This document shows, piece after piece, positions 27,070-34,587 of a stretch of DNA of 64,000 nucleotides. The stretch's first letter is position 1. Every line of letters starts with the position of its first letter. The notes beneath the pieces are model-generated. The model saw only the letters and a program-made list of their open reading frames with translations. It was not told the origin of the DNA and did not search any database. The DNA is from Streptomyces albofaciens JCM 4342 (GTDB taxonomy: Bacteria > Actinomycetota > Actinomycetes > Streptomycetales > Streptomycetaceae). A program made the position numbers and the translations under genes. The stretch lies in contig NZ_PDCM01000002.1 in the NCBI RefSeq assembly GCF_008634025.1, positions 1,364,001 to 1,428,000 on the forward strand. Reading direction: 5' to 3'.

Positions 27070-27981
27070 GTGAGCGGGACCTCGTACATGGAGCAGGAGC
27101 TGCGCAGCCAGCCGGAGACGTGGCGGGAGGCCGCGAAGATCGGTGGCGCCGACGGCCCGCTGCCCGGGGCCGGCCGGCGCGTCGCCGTGGTGGGCTGCGG
27201 CACCTCGTGGTTCATGGCGCAGGCGTACGCGGCCCTGCGCGAGGGCGCCGGACTCGGCGTGACGGACGCGTTCGCCGCTTCCGAGGCGTTCCTCGGCGCC
27301 GACCGCGGATACGACACCGTCCTGGCGATCACGCGATCCGGGACCACCACGGAGGTGCTGCGCGTCCTGGAGGAGGTCAGGGGCCGCATCCCGACCGTGA
27401 CGGTGCTCGGCGACCCCGACACCCCCGCCACCGGACTGTCGGACGCCACCGTCCCGCTGCCCTTCGCCGACGAGCGGTCCGTGGTGCAGACGCGGTTCGC
27501 GACGACCGCGCTCGCGCTGCTGCGGGCCCACCTCGGCGCGGACCTGTCCGGCGCGGTGCGCGACGCGGAGGAGGCGCTGACCGCACCCGTTGAGAAGGAG
27601 TGGCTGGACGCCGAGCAGTTCTCGTTCCTGGGCACGGGCTGGACGTACGGCCTGGCCAACGAGGCGGCGCTGAAGATGCGCGAGGCGTCGCAGAGCTGGA
27701 CGGAGTCCTACCCCGCGATGGAGTACCGCCACGGCCCGATCTCCATAGCGGCCCCGGGCCGCGTCACCTGGGTGTTCGGTGACGTCCCGGAGGGCCTGGA
27801 GGCCGACGTCGCCCGCACCGGCGCCGGATTCGTGCACCACGACCGCGACCCGCTGGCCGACCTGGTCCTGGTCCAGCGCATCGCCCTGGAGCGGGCCCGG
27901 GCCCGCGGCCTGGACCCGGACAACCCGCGGAGCCTGACGCGGTCGGTGATGCTGACGGCCGGGAAGGGGGCGGCCGGCTAG
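27070..27981 (+). CDS. SIS-domain sugar-phosphate isomerase/deaminase-like protein (AgaS/GlmS-C type)
   Basis: 303 residues with two SIS domains. RVAVVGCGTSWFMAQAYAAL and VLAITRSGTTTEVLRVLEE form the first sugar-phosphate site; FLGTGWTYGLANEAALKMREAS and ESYPAMEYRHGP form the second. The E-x-x-HGP motif is typical of AgaS-like ketosamine isomerases/deaminases and the isomerase half of GlmS. GTG at 27070 follows CTGGAGGG; a further upstream start would lack a ribosome site. It is followed by a tagatose-type class II aldolase and a DeoR gene and is divergent from a sugar porter, so it probably handles an amino-sugar phosphate or related ketose. Confidence 0.82.
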   Translation: MSGTSYMEQELRSQPETWREAAKIGGADGPLPGAGRRVAVVGCGTSWFMAQAYAALREGAGLGVTDAFAASEAFLGADRGYDTVLAITRSGTTTEVLRVLEEVRGRIPTVTVLGDPDTPATGLSDATVPLPFADERSVVQTRFATTALALLRAHLGADLSGAVRDAEEALTAPVEKEWLDAEQFSFLGTGWTYGLANEAALKMREASQSWTESYPAMEYRHGPISIAAPGRVTWVFGDVPEGLEADVARTGAGFVHHDRDPLADLVLVQRIALERARARGLDPDNPRSLTRSVMLTAGKGAAG

Positions 27982-28104
27982 GGGCCCGGCGGGCGGATGC
28001 GGGCGGCCGCTCTCCCCCGCCGCTTCCGGCCCGCCGCCACGCCAGTCCGCCTCTCCCCCACCCTCCTTCCCCAACCACCCCGCCCCGCAAGGGAGTCAGG
28101 TTTC

Positions 28105-28989
28105 ATGTCCCTCGTTCCCACCTCTTCCATCGTCACCGTCGCGCGTGAGGCGCGGGCCGGGGCGGCGGCGTTCAACGTCATCCACCTGGAGACCGCCGAG
28201 GCGCTCGTCACGGCCGCCGAGCGCACCGGGCAGCCGGTCATCCTGGGGATCAGCGAGAACTGCATCCGCTACCACGGCAGCCTGCTGCCCATCGTCCGCG
28301 CCACGCTCGCGCTCGCCGAGGCGTCCAGCGCCCGGGTCGCCGTGCACCTGGACCACATCACCGAGGCGGACTTGGTGCGCGAAGGCATCGAGGCCGGGGT
28401 GCGGTCGGTGATGGTGGACGCCTCCGCGCTCCCGTACGAGCGGAACGTCGCCGCCACGGCGGAGCTGACCGCCTGGTGCCACGAGCGCGGCGCCTACGTC
28501 GAGGCCGAGCTGGGCGAGGTCGGCGGCAAGGACGGGGTGCACGCGCCCGGCGCCCGTACGGACCCCGACGAGGCGCTGGCGTTCGTCCGGGCGACCGGCG
28601 TGGACGCGCTGGCGGTCGCCGTCGGCTCGTCGCACGCGATGCACGAGCGCACCGCCGTCCTGGACAAGGAGCTGATCGCCGCCCTGGCCGCGAAGCTGCC
28701 GGTGCCGCTGGTGCTGCACGGCTCCTCGGGCGTGCCGGACGACGAGCTGCGCCGGGCCATCGCGGCCGGCATGACGAAGATCAACATCTCCACCCATCTG
28801 GTCTCCGTCTTCACCCGCAGCATCCGGGACACCCTCGACGCGGACCCGGCCCTCGTCGACTCGCGGAAGTACGTGAAGCCGGCCCGGGAGGCGGTCGCCC
28901 GGGAAGCCGCGCGGCTGCTGGGCGTGCTCGGCGCCCCGGCCGCGGTCCCGGGCCAGTCGACCGCGGCGGAGACGCCGGTGCAGGGGTGA
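28105..28989 (+). CDS. Class II fructose/tagatose-bisphosphate aldolase (GatY/KbaY type)
   Basis: 294-residue zinc aldolase. Zinc and catalytic motifs are VAVHLDHITEADLV (HxDH), the Glu-rich loop VEAELGEVGGKDG, VAVGSSHAMHE, LVLHGSSGVPDDELRRAI (zinc His, then the GSSG phosphate loop) and KINISTHL. It would cleave a ketose bisphosphate to dihydroxyacetone phosphate and glyceraldehyde 3-phosphate; tagatose-1,6-bisphosphate is favoured by the similarity to GatY/KbaY and the AgaS-like neighbour. ATG at 28105 follows AAGGGAG. The preceding 120-bp gap has no separate gene, so it is probably cotranscribed with the SIS gene. Confidence 0.87.
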   Translation: MSLVPTSSIVTVAREARAGAAAFNVIHLETAEALVTAAERTGQPVILGISENCIRYHGSLLPIVRATLALAEASSARVAVHLDHITEADLVREGIEAGVRSVMVDASALPYERNVAATAELTAWCHERGAYVEAELGEVGGKDGVHAPGARTDPDEALAFVRATGVDALAVAVGSSHAMHERTAVLDKELIAALAAKLPVPLVLHGSSGVPDDELRRAIAAGMTKINISTHLVSVFTRSIRDTLDADPALVDSRKYVKPAREAVAREAARLLGVLGAPAAVPGQSTAAETPVQG

Positions 28990-29015
28990 GGGATGCGCAG
29001 GGGTGAGGGATGCGC
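28983..29015 (+). repeat. Direct tandem repeat at aldolase gene end
   Basis: GGGGTGAGGGATGCGCA (28983-28999) is followed at once by a 16-bp identical copy (29000-29015). The first copy contains the aldolase stop codon, so the end of the gene has been duplicated. Confidence 0.85.
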
Positions 29016-29050
29016 GGAGAGGGACGACGAGCGAGGCGAGGGACCGCCAT

Positions 29051-29120
29051 CGCGAAACGGCGCGAACCGTCCCGAACCGATGTGATCCGGCGCGAACCGG
29101 TGGGATGCATGGCGAACCGG
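29051..29120. repeat. Decamer array with CGAACCG-like core at 10-bp period
   Basis: CGAA[AC]CG occurs at 29053, 29063, 29073, 29093 and 29113, with decayed copies at 29083 (TGATCCG) and 29103. The start positions all fall on an exact 10-bp register, about one helical turn, over seven units. Function unknown. Confidence 0.7.
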
Positions 29121-29214
29121 TGCGGAGGAGCGCAACGGCGCGCAGGGGCGCGCGGGCGGTCGTGCGGGAGGGAGCAGGGGACGGCGGGCACGGCACCCCC
29201 CTCCGGCATATGAC

Positions 29215-29229
29215 GCGAAAGCGTTTGCG
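29215..29229. promoter_or_regulatory. LacI-family-like operator
   Basis: GCGAAAGCGTTTGCG has the central CG flanked by AA and TT of LacI/CcpA-type sites (TGNAANCGNTTNCA); only the outermost positions differ. No LacI gene is in the window. Confidence 0.35.
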
Positions 29230-29337
29230 TACTCTCGCCCGACGGGTGGGCGCGGCTCCTGCCCGCCCATCGCCCCCGGCCGGCCGGCGGGCTTCCCGAT
29301 ATCACGCAGGCCGCCGGAAAGGACCTAGGCTCGCGCC

Positions 29338-30141
29338 ATGAACCGCCATGAACGGATGAACGCCCTCCTGGAGCTGCTCGGTGAACGCGGCCGGGTGGAG
29401 GTCGAGGAGGCCGCGGCCCAGCTGGAGGTGTCGGCCGCGACGATGCGCCGCGACATGGACGCGCTGGCCGACCAGCAGCTGCTGACCCGTACCCGGGGCG
29501 GCGCGGTGCTCAGCTCGGTGGCGTACGACCTGCCCATCCGTTACAAGCGGGCGCACCGCGCCGACGAGAAGGAAGCGGTGGCGCAGGCGGCGGCGAAGCT
29601 GGTCGAGCGCGGCGATGTGGTCGGCCTCAGCGGCGGCACCACGACCACGGAGATCGCCCGGGTGCTGGCCACCCGGCCGGACTTCGCCGAGGCCGGACCG
29701 CAGCCGCATCTGACCATCGTCACCAACTCGCTGAACATCGCCAACGAACTCGCCGTCCGCCCGCAGATCAAGATCGTGCTGACCGGCGGTGTGGCGCACT
29801 CCCGCTCGTTCGAACTGGTCGGGCCGTTCAGCGAGCTGGTCCTCCAGCAGATCTCCGTGGACATCGCCTTCATCGGCGCGAACGGGATAGACCCGGTGAT
29901 GGGCGCGACCGTGCACGACGAGGCGGAGGCCCGGATCAACCGCCTGATGGCCGAACGGGCCCGGCGCGCCGTGGTCGTCGCGGACTCCTCGAAGATCGGC
30001 GCACGCTGCTTCGCCCGGGTCGGTGCCGCGGATGTCTTCGACACCCTGATCACGGACAGCGGCGCGAAGGAGTCCGTCCGGCGGGAGTTCGGCGAGCGGG
30101 GCCTGCGCGTGGTGGCCGCCCGTACCGCCGGGGACGGCTGA
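29338..30141 (+). CDS. DeoR/GlpR-family sugar regulator
   Basis: 267 residues. The N-terminal DeoR winged helix reads RMNALLELLGERGRVEVEEA, LEVSAATMRRDMDALADQ and LLTRTRGGAV, the family signature. The C-terminal DeoRC sensor domain contains GLSGGTTTTEIARVL and ADSSKIGARCFARV, which bind a phosphorylated sugar. It is expected to repress the neighbouring transporter, SIS and aldolase genes until the sugar phosphate accumulates. The codons for its last residues and stop are the first unit of a tandem repeat running into the next gap. A LacI-like palindrome sits upstream, suggesting additional control. Confidence 0.88.
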   Translation: MNRHERMNALLELLGERGRVEVEEAAAQLEVSAATMRRDMDALADQQLLTRTRGGAVLSSVAYDLPIRYKRAHRADEKEAVAQAAAKLVERGDVVGLSGGTTTTEIARVLATRPDFAEAGPQPHLTIVTNSLNIANELAVRPQIKIVLTGGVAHSRSFELVGPFSELVLQQISVDIAFIGANGIDPVMGATVHDEAEARINRLMAERARRAVVVADSSKIGARCFARVGAADVFDTLITDSGAKESVRREFGERGLRVVAARTAGDG

Positions 30142-30199
30142 GCCCCCGTACCACCGGGGACGGCTGATTCCCCCGTACCACCGGGGACGGCTGAGCCCC
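30120..30199 (+). repeat. Tandem repeat containing the DeoR stop codon
   Basis: CCGTACC[GA]CCGGGGACGGCTGA occurs at 30120, 30146 and 30173 (period 26-27 bp), with a decayed fourth copy near 30200. The first copy encodes the end of the DeoR protein and its stop codon. Confidence 0.85.
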
Positions 30200-30277
30200 C
30201 GCACCGCCGCCGACCCGGAACCGCCCGTACCGCCGTAAAGGGCTGAGCCCCCCGCCGACCGCTGCCACGATGGCGCG

Positions 30278-31042
30278 ATGGACCCCAAGGACGCCAAGGC
30301 CCCCAGGGCCGCCAAGGACGCCAAGGACGCCAAGAGCGTCATCGACACCCCGCAGGCGGTGCGCCGGCTCGACCTCGGTTACTTCGTTCGTCCCGCGGCG
30401 GAGGCCGGGGGCCCGGAGCCACGGGTGGAGCCGGTACTCGCCTATCTGGTGCGGCACGATGCCGGGCTGCTGCTGTTCGATACGGGCATCGGCGCGGCCG
30501 ATCCGGAAACCGAGGCCCACTACCGGCCGCGGCGCCGGCCCCTGGAAGCGGCGCTGGCCGCGGCCGGGCACCGGCTCGCGGACATCTCCCTGGTGGTCAA
30601 CTGCCATCTGCACTTCGACCACTGCGGCGGCAACCCGCTGCTGGCCGGCACCCCCGTCCTCGTACAGGCGGCGGAGCTGGAACTGGCACGCCGGGGCGGG
30701 TACACGGTGGACGCGCTGATCGACTTCCCGGGTGCCGTCTACGAGGAGTTGCACGGTGCGGCCGAGGTGTGGCCCGGCGTGCACATCGTTCCGACGCCGG
30801 GTCACACTCCGGGGCACCAGTCGCTGGTGGTACGGCAGCCGGACGGCACCGTCGTCCTGGCGGGCCAGGCGCGCGACTTCGCCTCGGAGTTCGCGTCGGA
30901 CCAGCTGGCCCGGCAGGCCGCCCTCGACGGTGCCGGCGCCCCGCTGCCCGGACACCCGCCGTGGCTGGAGCGGCTGAACGAGTTCGATCCGCGGCGGGTG
31001 CTGTTCGCCCACGACTGTTCGGTGTGGGAACCGGCTCGGTAG
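30278..31042 (+). CDS. Metallo-beta-lactamase-fold hydrolase, N-acyl-homoserine-lactonase-like
   Basis: 254 residues with the MBL zinc site HLHFDHCGGN, a later His in PTPGHTPGHQS, an Asp/Gln position in VVLAGQARDFASEF and a final His in FAHDCSVW. Overall order and length resemble AttM/AiiA-type quorum-quenching lactonases, but many other lactone hydrolases share this layout. The first 20 residues are a low-complexity KDAK repeat that looks recently expanded. No ribosome site precedes the ATG; CACGAT ends six bases upstream, so translation may be leaderless. It is separated from the DeoR gene by a tandem repeat and is probably its own unit. Confidence 0.75.
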   Translation: MDPKDAKAPRAAKDAKDAKSVIDTPQAVRRLDLGYFVRPAAEAGGPEPRVEPVLAYLVRHDAGLLLFDTGIGAADPETEAHYRPRRRPLEAALAAAGHRLADISLVVNCHLHFDHCGGNPLLAGTPVLVQAAELELARRGGYTVDALIDFPGAVYEELHGAAEVWPGVHIVPTPGHTPGHQSLVVRQPDGTVVLAGQARDFASEFASDQLARQAALDGAGAPLPGHPPWLERLNEFDPRRVLFAHDCSVWEPAR

Positions 31043-31411
31043 GCGGGGCGGGAACGGAATGCCGCGAAGCCTGTTTTCCGCGGGGACGGAGGGCACGAAA
31101 AGGCTTATGTCCGGCCGTTGTTGGGGAAACTGCTGGTGAGGTCGGCGAAATCCGGGGGATGGGCAGCGCGTCCGGGCCATGGGCCGGTCAATGCCGACGA
31201 GACCGTGTCCGGCGGATTCTCCGTGCGCCGCGTCCGCCACACATCGGTACATCGGTATGTCTCCGCGGACCCGCCCCCGCTTTTCGGCGGTGCGGAGCCG
31301 TCCCGCCTGCCCCTTTCCCGTTGCCGCGGGTGCCGACGCTGCCCCGACGGCAGTCCGGCCCTCCTCACCGGGCTCACCGGGCTCACAGACCTGACACGAA
31401 AAGGAACCCTC
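31043..31411. other. Intergenic region before small basic protein gene
   Basis: No gene supported; the open frame through it has no ribosome site and unusual composition. It contains two adjacent copies of ACATCGGT (31241-31256) and a short duplicated CTCACCGGG near 31370. G+C is somewhat lower than average around 31090-31160. Confidence 0.35.
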
Positions 31412-31726
31412 ATGGCCAAGAAGGAACCGACCGCCGTCCCGATGTCCGCAGCGACCGTCGCCCGCGAAAAACTCCTCAGGGCGATCGCCGGCGAGGCCAC
31501 CGCCCTCGGCAAGGGGAAGCGGAAAGGACGGTCCAGCAAGGCGCTGAAAACCCTCTCCCGCGCGTACGCTCTCGTCGCCGCCGAGGGAGTTCACCACGCC
31601 TCCGGCCTACCCGCCGCTCCCCGCAAGAGCCGCGGCAGGACGTTCCTCCCGTCGATGCGCCCCGTCTTTCTCGTGAAGCGGGCGGGCGGCAAGAAGGGCA
31701 CACGGGACGGTGGGGCTGACGGGTGA
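31412..31726 (+). CDS. Small basic protein of unknown function
   Basis: 104 residues, very rich in Lys/Arg/Ala (GKGKRKGRSSKALKTLSRAYALVAAEG and further basic stretches to the C-terminus), with no signal peptide or membrane helix. The charge suggests nucleic-acid binding, but no domain is recognised. ATG at 31412 follows AAAAGGAA with good spacing, which is the main reason to accept it. A longer open frame upstream was not used. Its stop is 12 bp from the end of the convergent SDR gene. Confidence 0.5.
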   Translation: MAKKEPTAVPMSAATVAREKLLRAIAGEATALGKGKRKGRSSKALKTLSRAYALVAAEGVHHASGLPAAPRKSRGRTFLPSMRPVFLVKRAGGKKGTRDGGADG

Positions 31727-31738
31727 CGCCCCGTCCCC

Positions 31739-32518
31739 TCACCAGGTGCGGTCCCCGCGCAGCACCGCGTCCGCGCCGCCGTCGAGGAAGACGACCTGCC
31801 CGGTGACGTGCGTGTTCTCGGGTGAGGTCAGCCAGGTCAGGAGCGCCGCGGCCTGTTCCGGGCGGGCGTGGCCGTGCAGCGGCATCGGCACGGCGGCGTC
31901 CACCTGCCGGCGGGTGTCCGGGTCGGCGAGCATGGGCGCGGTCATCGGCGTGACGACGGTCCCGGGGGCCACGGCGTTGAGCGGGATGCCGGTGCCCGCC
32001 CACTCGCCGGTCGGCGCGGTACGGCGGATCCAGCGCGCGATGGCGGCCTTGGACGAACCGTAGACGAGATGGCCCTCGCCGCGGTCGACGGCCGCCTGTG
32101 CCGCGGCGACCGCCGCCGGCTCGTCACCGGCCAGCGCGGCGTCGACGATGGCGCTGTCGTACGGGTGCACCGAGGCGACCGAGGAGACCACGGCCGCGCG
32201 CGGGTCGGTGCCGGCGGCGAGCAGCGGGCGCAGCCCTTCCAGGGTGGCCACCGCGCCGAAGTGGTTGACCTTGACGGTCAGCGGGTCGAAGGCCGCGGTA
32301 CCGGCGCAGGCGATCACGGCGTCCAGGCGTCCGCCGGTCAGTTCCCGGGCCCGTACGGCCAGTTCCGTACGGCCTTCGGCGGTGGCGAGGTCCGCGTCGA
32401 TGTCGGCGTCCCCGAGGTCGGCTCCGATCACGGTGTGGCCCTGCGCGCGGAGGCGTGCGGTGGTGGCCTCGCCTATGCCGGAGGCCGATCCGGTCACGAG
32501 ATAGGTACGGGACGGCAT
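31739..32518 (-). CDS. SDR, 3-alpha-hydroxysteroid dehydrogenase/carbonyl reductase-like
   Basis: 259-residue short-chain dehydrogenase. TYLVTGSASGIGEATTARL binds NAD(P); VSSVAS and YGSSK supply the catalytic Ser, Tyr and Lys. The stretch ADLATAEGRTELA and the loop before VYGSSK match the 3-alpha-HSD/carbonyl reductase (HsdA) group known from Comamonas, which acts on the steroid 3-hydroxyl. ATG at 32518 follows CGAGGAG. It is the third gene of the leftward SDR series, after a 173-bp gap with a tandem repeat, so it may be cotranscribed with the steroid C/D-ring genes. Steroid specificity is inferred from similarity and context. Confidence 0.78.
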   Translation of the reverse strand: MPSRTYLVTGSASGIGEATTARLRAQGHTVIGADLGDADIDADLATAEGRTELAVRARELTGGRLDAVIACAGTAAFDPLTVKVNHFGAVATLEGLRPLLAAGTDPRAAVVSSVASVHPYDSAIVDAALAGDEPAAVAAAQAAVDRGEGHLVYGSSKAAIARWIRRTAPTGEWAGTGIPLNAVAPGTVVTPMTAPMLADPDTRRQVDAAVPMPLHGHARPEQAAALLTWLTSPENTHVTGQVVFLDGGADAVLRGDRTW

Positions 32519-32584
32519 GCTGTGCTCCTCGGTCGGTGCTGGCCGCGCCAACATACCCGCGGGCTCCGTACGCCCCGCACGCCG

Positions 32585-32690
32585 CCTCGGCACACCCGCA
32601 CCCCGTCCCCCCTGACCCGCCTCGGCACACCCGCACCCCGTCCTTCCTGACACCACCTCGGCGCGCCCGCACCCCGCCCCCTGACGCCCC
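32585..32690. repeat. Triplicated 35-36-bp tandem repeat
   Basis: Units begin at 32585, 32620 and 32656, each starting CCTCGGC[AG]C[AG]CCCGCACCCCG; the third is more diverged. The array fills most of the gap between two same-strand SDR genes. Confidence 0.85.
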
Positions 32691-32691
32691 C

Positions 32692-33639
32692 TCACCCCGA
32701 GCCGTAAACCCTCTCCGGCACCCCCGCATCAGCCAGCAGCTTCCGCGCCGTCTCCCCCGCCTCGGCCGGAGTCCGGCGCGCCCCCTTGTCGGCGGTGGGG
32801 CCGGGGCGCCAGCCCTCCATGACCGTGATCCGGCCGCCTTCGGCGGCGAAGACGCGGCCGGTGACGCCTTCGGAGGCGGCGGAGCCGAGCCAGACGACGA
32901 GCGGGGAGACGTTCTCGGGGGCCATCGCGTCGAAGGTGCCGTCCGTCGGCGCGGCCATCGTCCCGGCGAAGGTCCGCTCGGTCATCCGCGTACGGGCGGC
33001 CGGGGCGATGGCGTTGACCTGGACCCCGTACCGGGCCAGTTCGGCGGCGGCCACGAGGGTGAGGCCGAGGACGCCGGCCTTGGCGGCGGAGTAGTTCGCC
33101 TGGCCCACGCTGCCCGCGAGGCCCGCTCCGGAGCTGGTGTTGACCACCCGCCCCCGCGGCGGGCGGCCCGCCTTCGCCTCCGCGCGCCAGTGTGCGGCCG
33201 CGTGCCGGAGCGGCAGGAAGTGGCCCTTGAGGTGGACGCGCAGGACGGCGTCCCACTCGTCCTCGGTGAGGTTCACCAGCATCCGGTCGCGGACGAAGCC
33301 CGCGTTGTTGACCAGGGTGTCCAGGCGCCCGTACGTGCCGAGGGCGGTGGCGACGAGGGAGGCGGCGCCCTCGGGCGTGGCGACGTCCCCGCCGTGGGCG
33401 ACCGCCTCGCCGCCCGCGGCACGGATCTCCTCGGCGACCTCCCCGGCGGGTCCGCCCGTCTCCGCCGCCGGGCTGCCGTCCGGCCGTACGCCCAGGTCGT
33501 TGACGACGACCCGCGCGCCCTCGGCCGCGAACGCCAGCGCGTGGGCGCGCCCGAGGCCCCGGCCGGCCCCGGTGACGACGACCACCCGCCCGGCGCACAG
33601 CCCCGCGCCGGCCGCTTCCTTCCGCGCGCTCTCAGTCAT
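32692..33639 (-). CDS. SDR of the steroid C/D-ring cluster (Rv3548c-like)
   Basis: 315-residue SDR. VVVVTGAGRGLGRAHALAFA binds the cofactor, NNAGFVRDRM is the NAG motif, and NTSSGAGLAGSVGQANYSAAKAG carries Ser, Tyr and Lys. The insertion VNDLGVRPDGSPA and the end NVSPLVVWLGS, VEGGKI-type strand and KGAR segment are shared with Rv3548c, an uncharacterised member of the mycobacterial KstR2 regulon. Such enzymes resemble the dehydrogenase unit of peroxisomal MFE-2 and oxidise 3-hydroxyacyl-CoA. The start overlaps the stop of the preceding SDR by 8 bp, so the two are one transcript leading left from the 34.55-kb operator. Confidence 0.87.
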   Translation of the reverse strand: MTESARKEAAGAGLCAGRVVVVTGAGRGLGRAHALAFAAEGARVVVNDLGVRPDGSPAAETGGPAGEVAEEIRAAGGEAVAHGGDVATPEGAASLVATALGTYGRLDTLVNNAGFVRDRMLVNLTEDEWDAVLRVHLKGHFLPLRHAAAHWRAEAKAGRPPRGRVVNTSSGAGLAGSVGQANYSAAKAGVLGLTLVAAAELARYGVQVNAIAPAARTRMTERTFAGTMAAPTDGTFDAMAPENVSPLVVWLGSAASEGVTGRVFAAEGGRITVMEGWRPGPTADKGARRTPAEAGETARKLLADAGVPERVYGSG

Positions 33640-34489
33640 CTGCGTCCTCCTGGTCGGTGGTGGCGGGCCGGTCGGTGGTCACGGGCGTACGGGAGGTGGG
33701 CGGCGGCCCGCCCGGTGCGCCGGCCGCGGCCTCCAGGAACGCCGGACGCTCGCCCCCGCCGTGGACGGCGAGGCTGGCGCCGGTCACGTAGCCGCACCGG
33801 TCGCCCGCCAGGAAGGCGCAGACCTCGCCGACCTCGTCGGGGGTCGCGAGCCGGCCGAGCGGGACGGTGCGGCCGACGGCGGCGACGCCCGCCGCGTCGC
33901 CGTAGTGCAGGTGGGAGCGTTCGGTGTGCACCATGCCGACGACGAGCGTGTTGACGCGGATGTGCGGTGCCCATTCGACGGCCAGGGTGCGGGCGAGGTT
34001 TTCCAGGCCGGCCTTGGCGGCGCCGTAGGCGGCGGTGCCGGGTGAGGGGCGGGTGCCGCTGACGCTGCCGATCATGATGATGGAACCGCCGGTCCGCTGG
34101 TCCGCCATGACGGCGCGGGCGGCGAGGGACGTGGTCAGTGGCGCGATGAGGTTCAGCTCGACGACCCGGGCGGCCTGTTGCGGCGTGGAGTCGGCGAGGA
34201 GCCGGTAGGGGGTGCCGCCCGCGTTGTTGACGAGGATGTCGAGGCTGCCGTACCGGTCCCGTACGCGGGTGAAGCAGGCGGTGACCGCGTCCGGGTCGCG
34301 CACGTCCACCGGTTCGAAGGCGGCGGTGCGCCCGTCCGTCCCGGCGACCGGCCGTTCCGGCGGGCGGCGCGCGGCGGCGACCACCGTGGCGCCCGCCGCC
34401 AGCAGGGCTCTGCCGATGCCGGCGCCGACGCCCCGGGTGCCGCCGGTGACGACCGCGACGCGCCCCGACAGGTCGATGCCGATCGCCAA
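33632..34489 (-). CDS. SDR of the steroid C/D-ring cluster (Rv3549c-like)
   Basis: 285-residue SDR. VAVVTGGTRGVGAGIGRALL binds NAD(P)H, NNAGGTPYRL is the NAG motif and GSVSGTRPSPGTAAYGAAKAG supplies Ser, Tyr and Lys. Shared stretches with Rv3549c include AVEWAPHIRVN, VVGMVHTERS, PLGRLATPDEVGE and a C-terminal VHGGGE. The TTG at 34489 was chosen because GGAGG precedes it by 8 bases and because the more upstream frame would run almost into the KstR2-like operator at 34553. It is the first gene of the leftward unit. Exact reaction unknown; a reductive or oxidative step on ring-opened CoA thioesters is likely. Confidence 0.83.
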   Translation of the reverse strand: MAIGIDLSGRVAVVTGGTRGVGAGIGRALLAAGATVVAAARRPPERPVAGTDGRTAAFEPVDVRDPDAVTACFTRVRDRYGSLDILVNNAGGTPYRLLADSTPQQAARVVELNLIAPLTTSLAARAVMADQRTGGSIIMIGSVSGTRPSPGTAAYGAAKAGLENLARTLAVEWAPHIRVNTLVVGMVHTERSHLHYGDAAGVAAVGRTVPLGRLATPDEVGEVCAFLAGDRCGYVTGASLAVHGGGERPAFLEAAAGAPGGPPPTSRTPVTTDRPATTDQEDADD

Positions 34490-34552
34490 AAGGCCACCTC
34501 CGCCCTCCCGTTGCGGGCGCCGCGCTGCTACCTTCTCAGGCACCCGGCACCT

Positions 34553-34566
34553 AACAAACGTTTGGT
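34553..34566. promoter_or_regulatory. KstR2-like operator in divergent promoter (SDR genes / echA20)
   Basis: AACAAACGTTTGGT holds the perfect palindrome CAAACGTTTG. It follows the mycobacterial KstR2 pattern AnCAAGnnCTTGnT with G to A and C to T changed symmetrically. A second inverted repeat GCTACCTT/AAGGTAGC (34527-34534, 34570-34577) brackets it, so the two divergent promoters are near mirror images. Confidence 0.6.
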
Positions 34567-34587
34567 GGAAAGGTAGCTGATCCGCCC

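Larger units (their letters stand above)
28990..29337. other. Intergenic region upstream of DeoR gene
   Basis: No gene seen. It contains the tandem duplication of the aldolase end, a 10-bp-periodic array of CGAACCG-like motifs (29051-29120) and a LacI-type palindrome (29215-29229) about 110 bp before the DeoR start. Confidence 0.6.

Noticed and set aside
31118..31411. Upstream in-frame extension of the small basic protein
   Set aside because: No ribosome site, different composition, and the ATG at 31412 has AAAAGGAA in good position.
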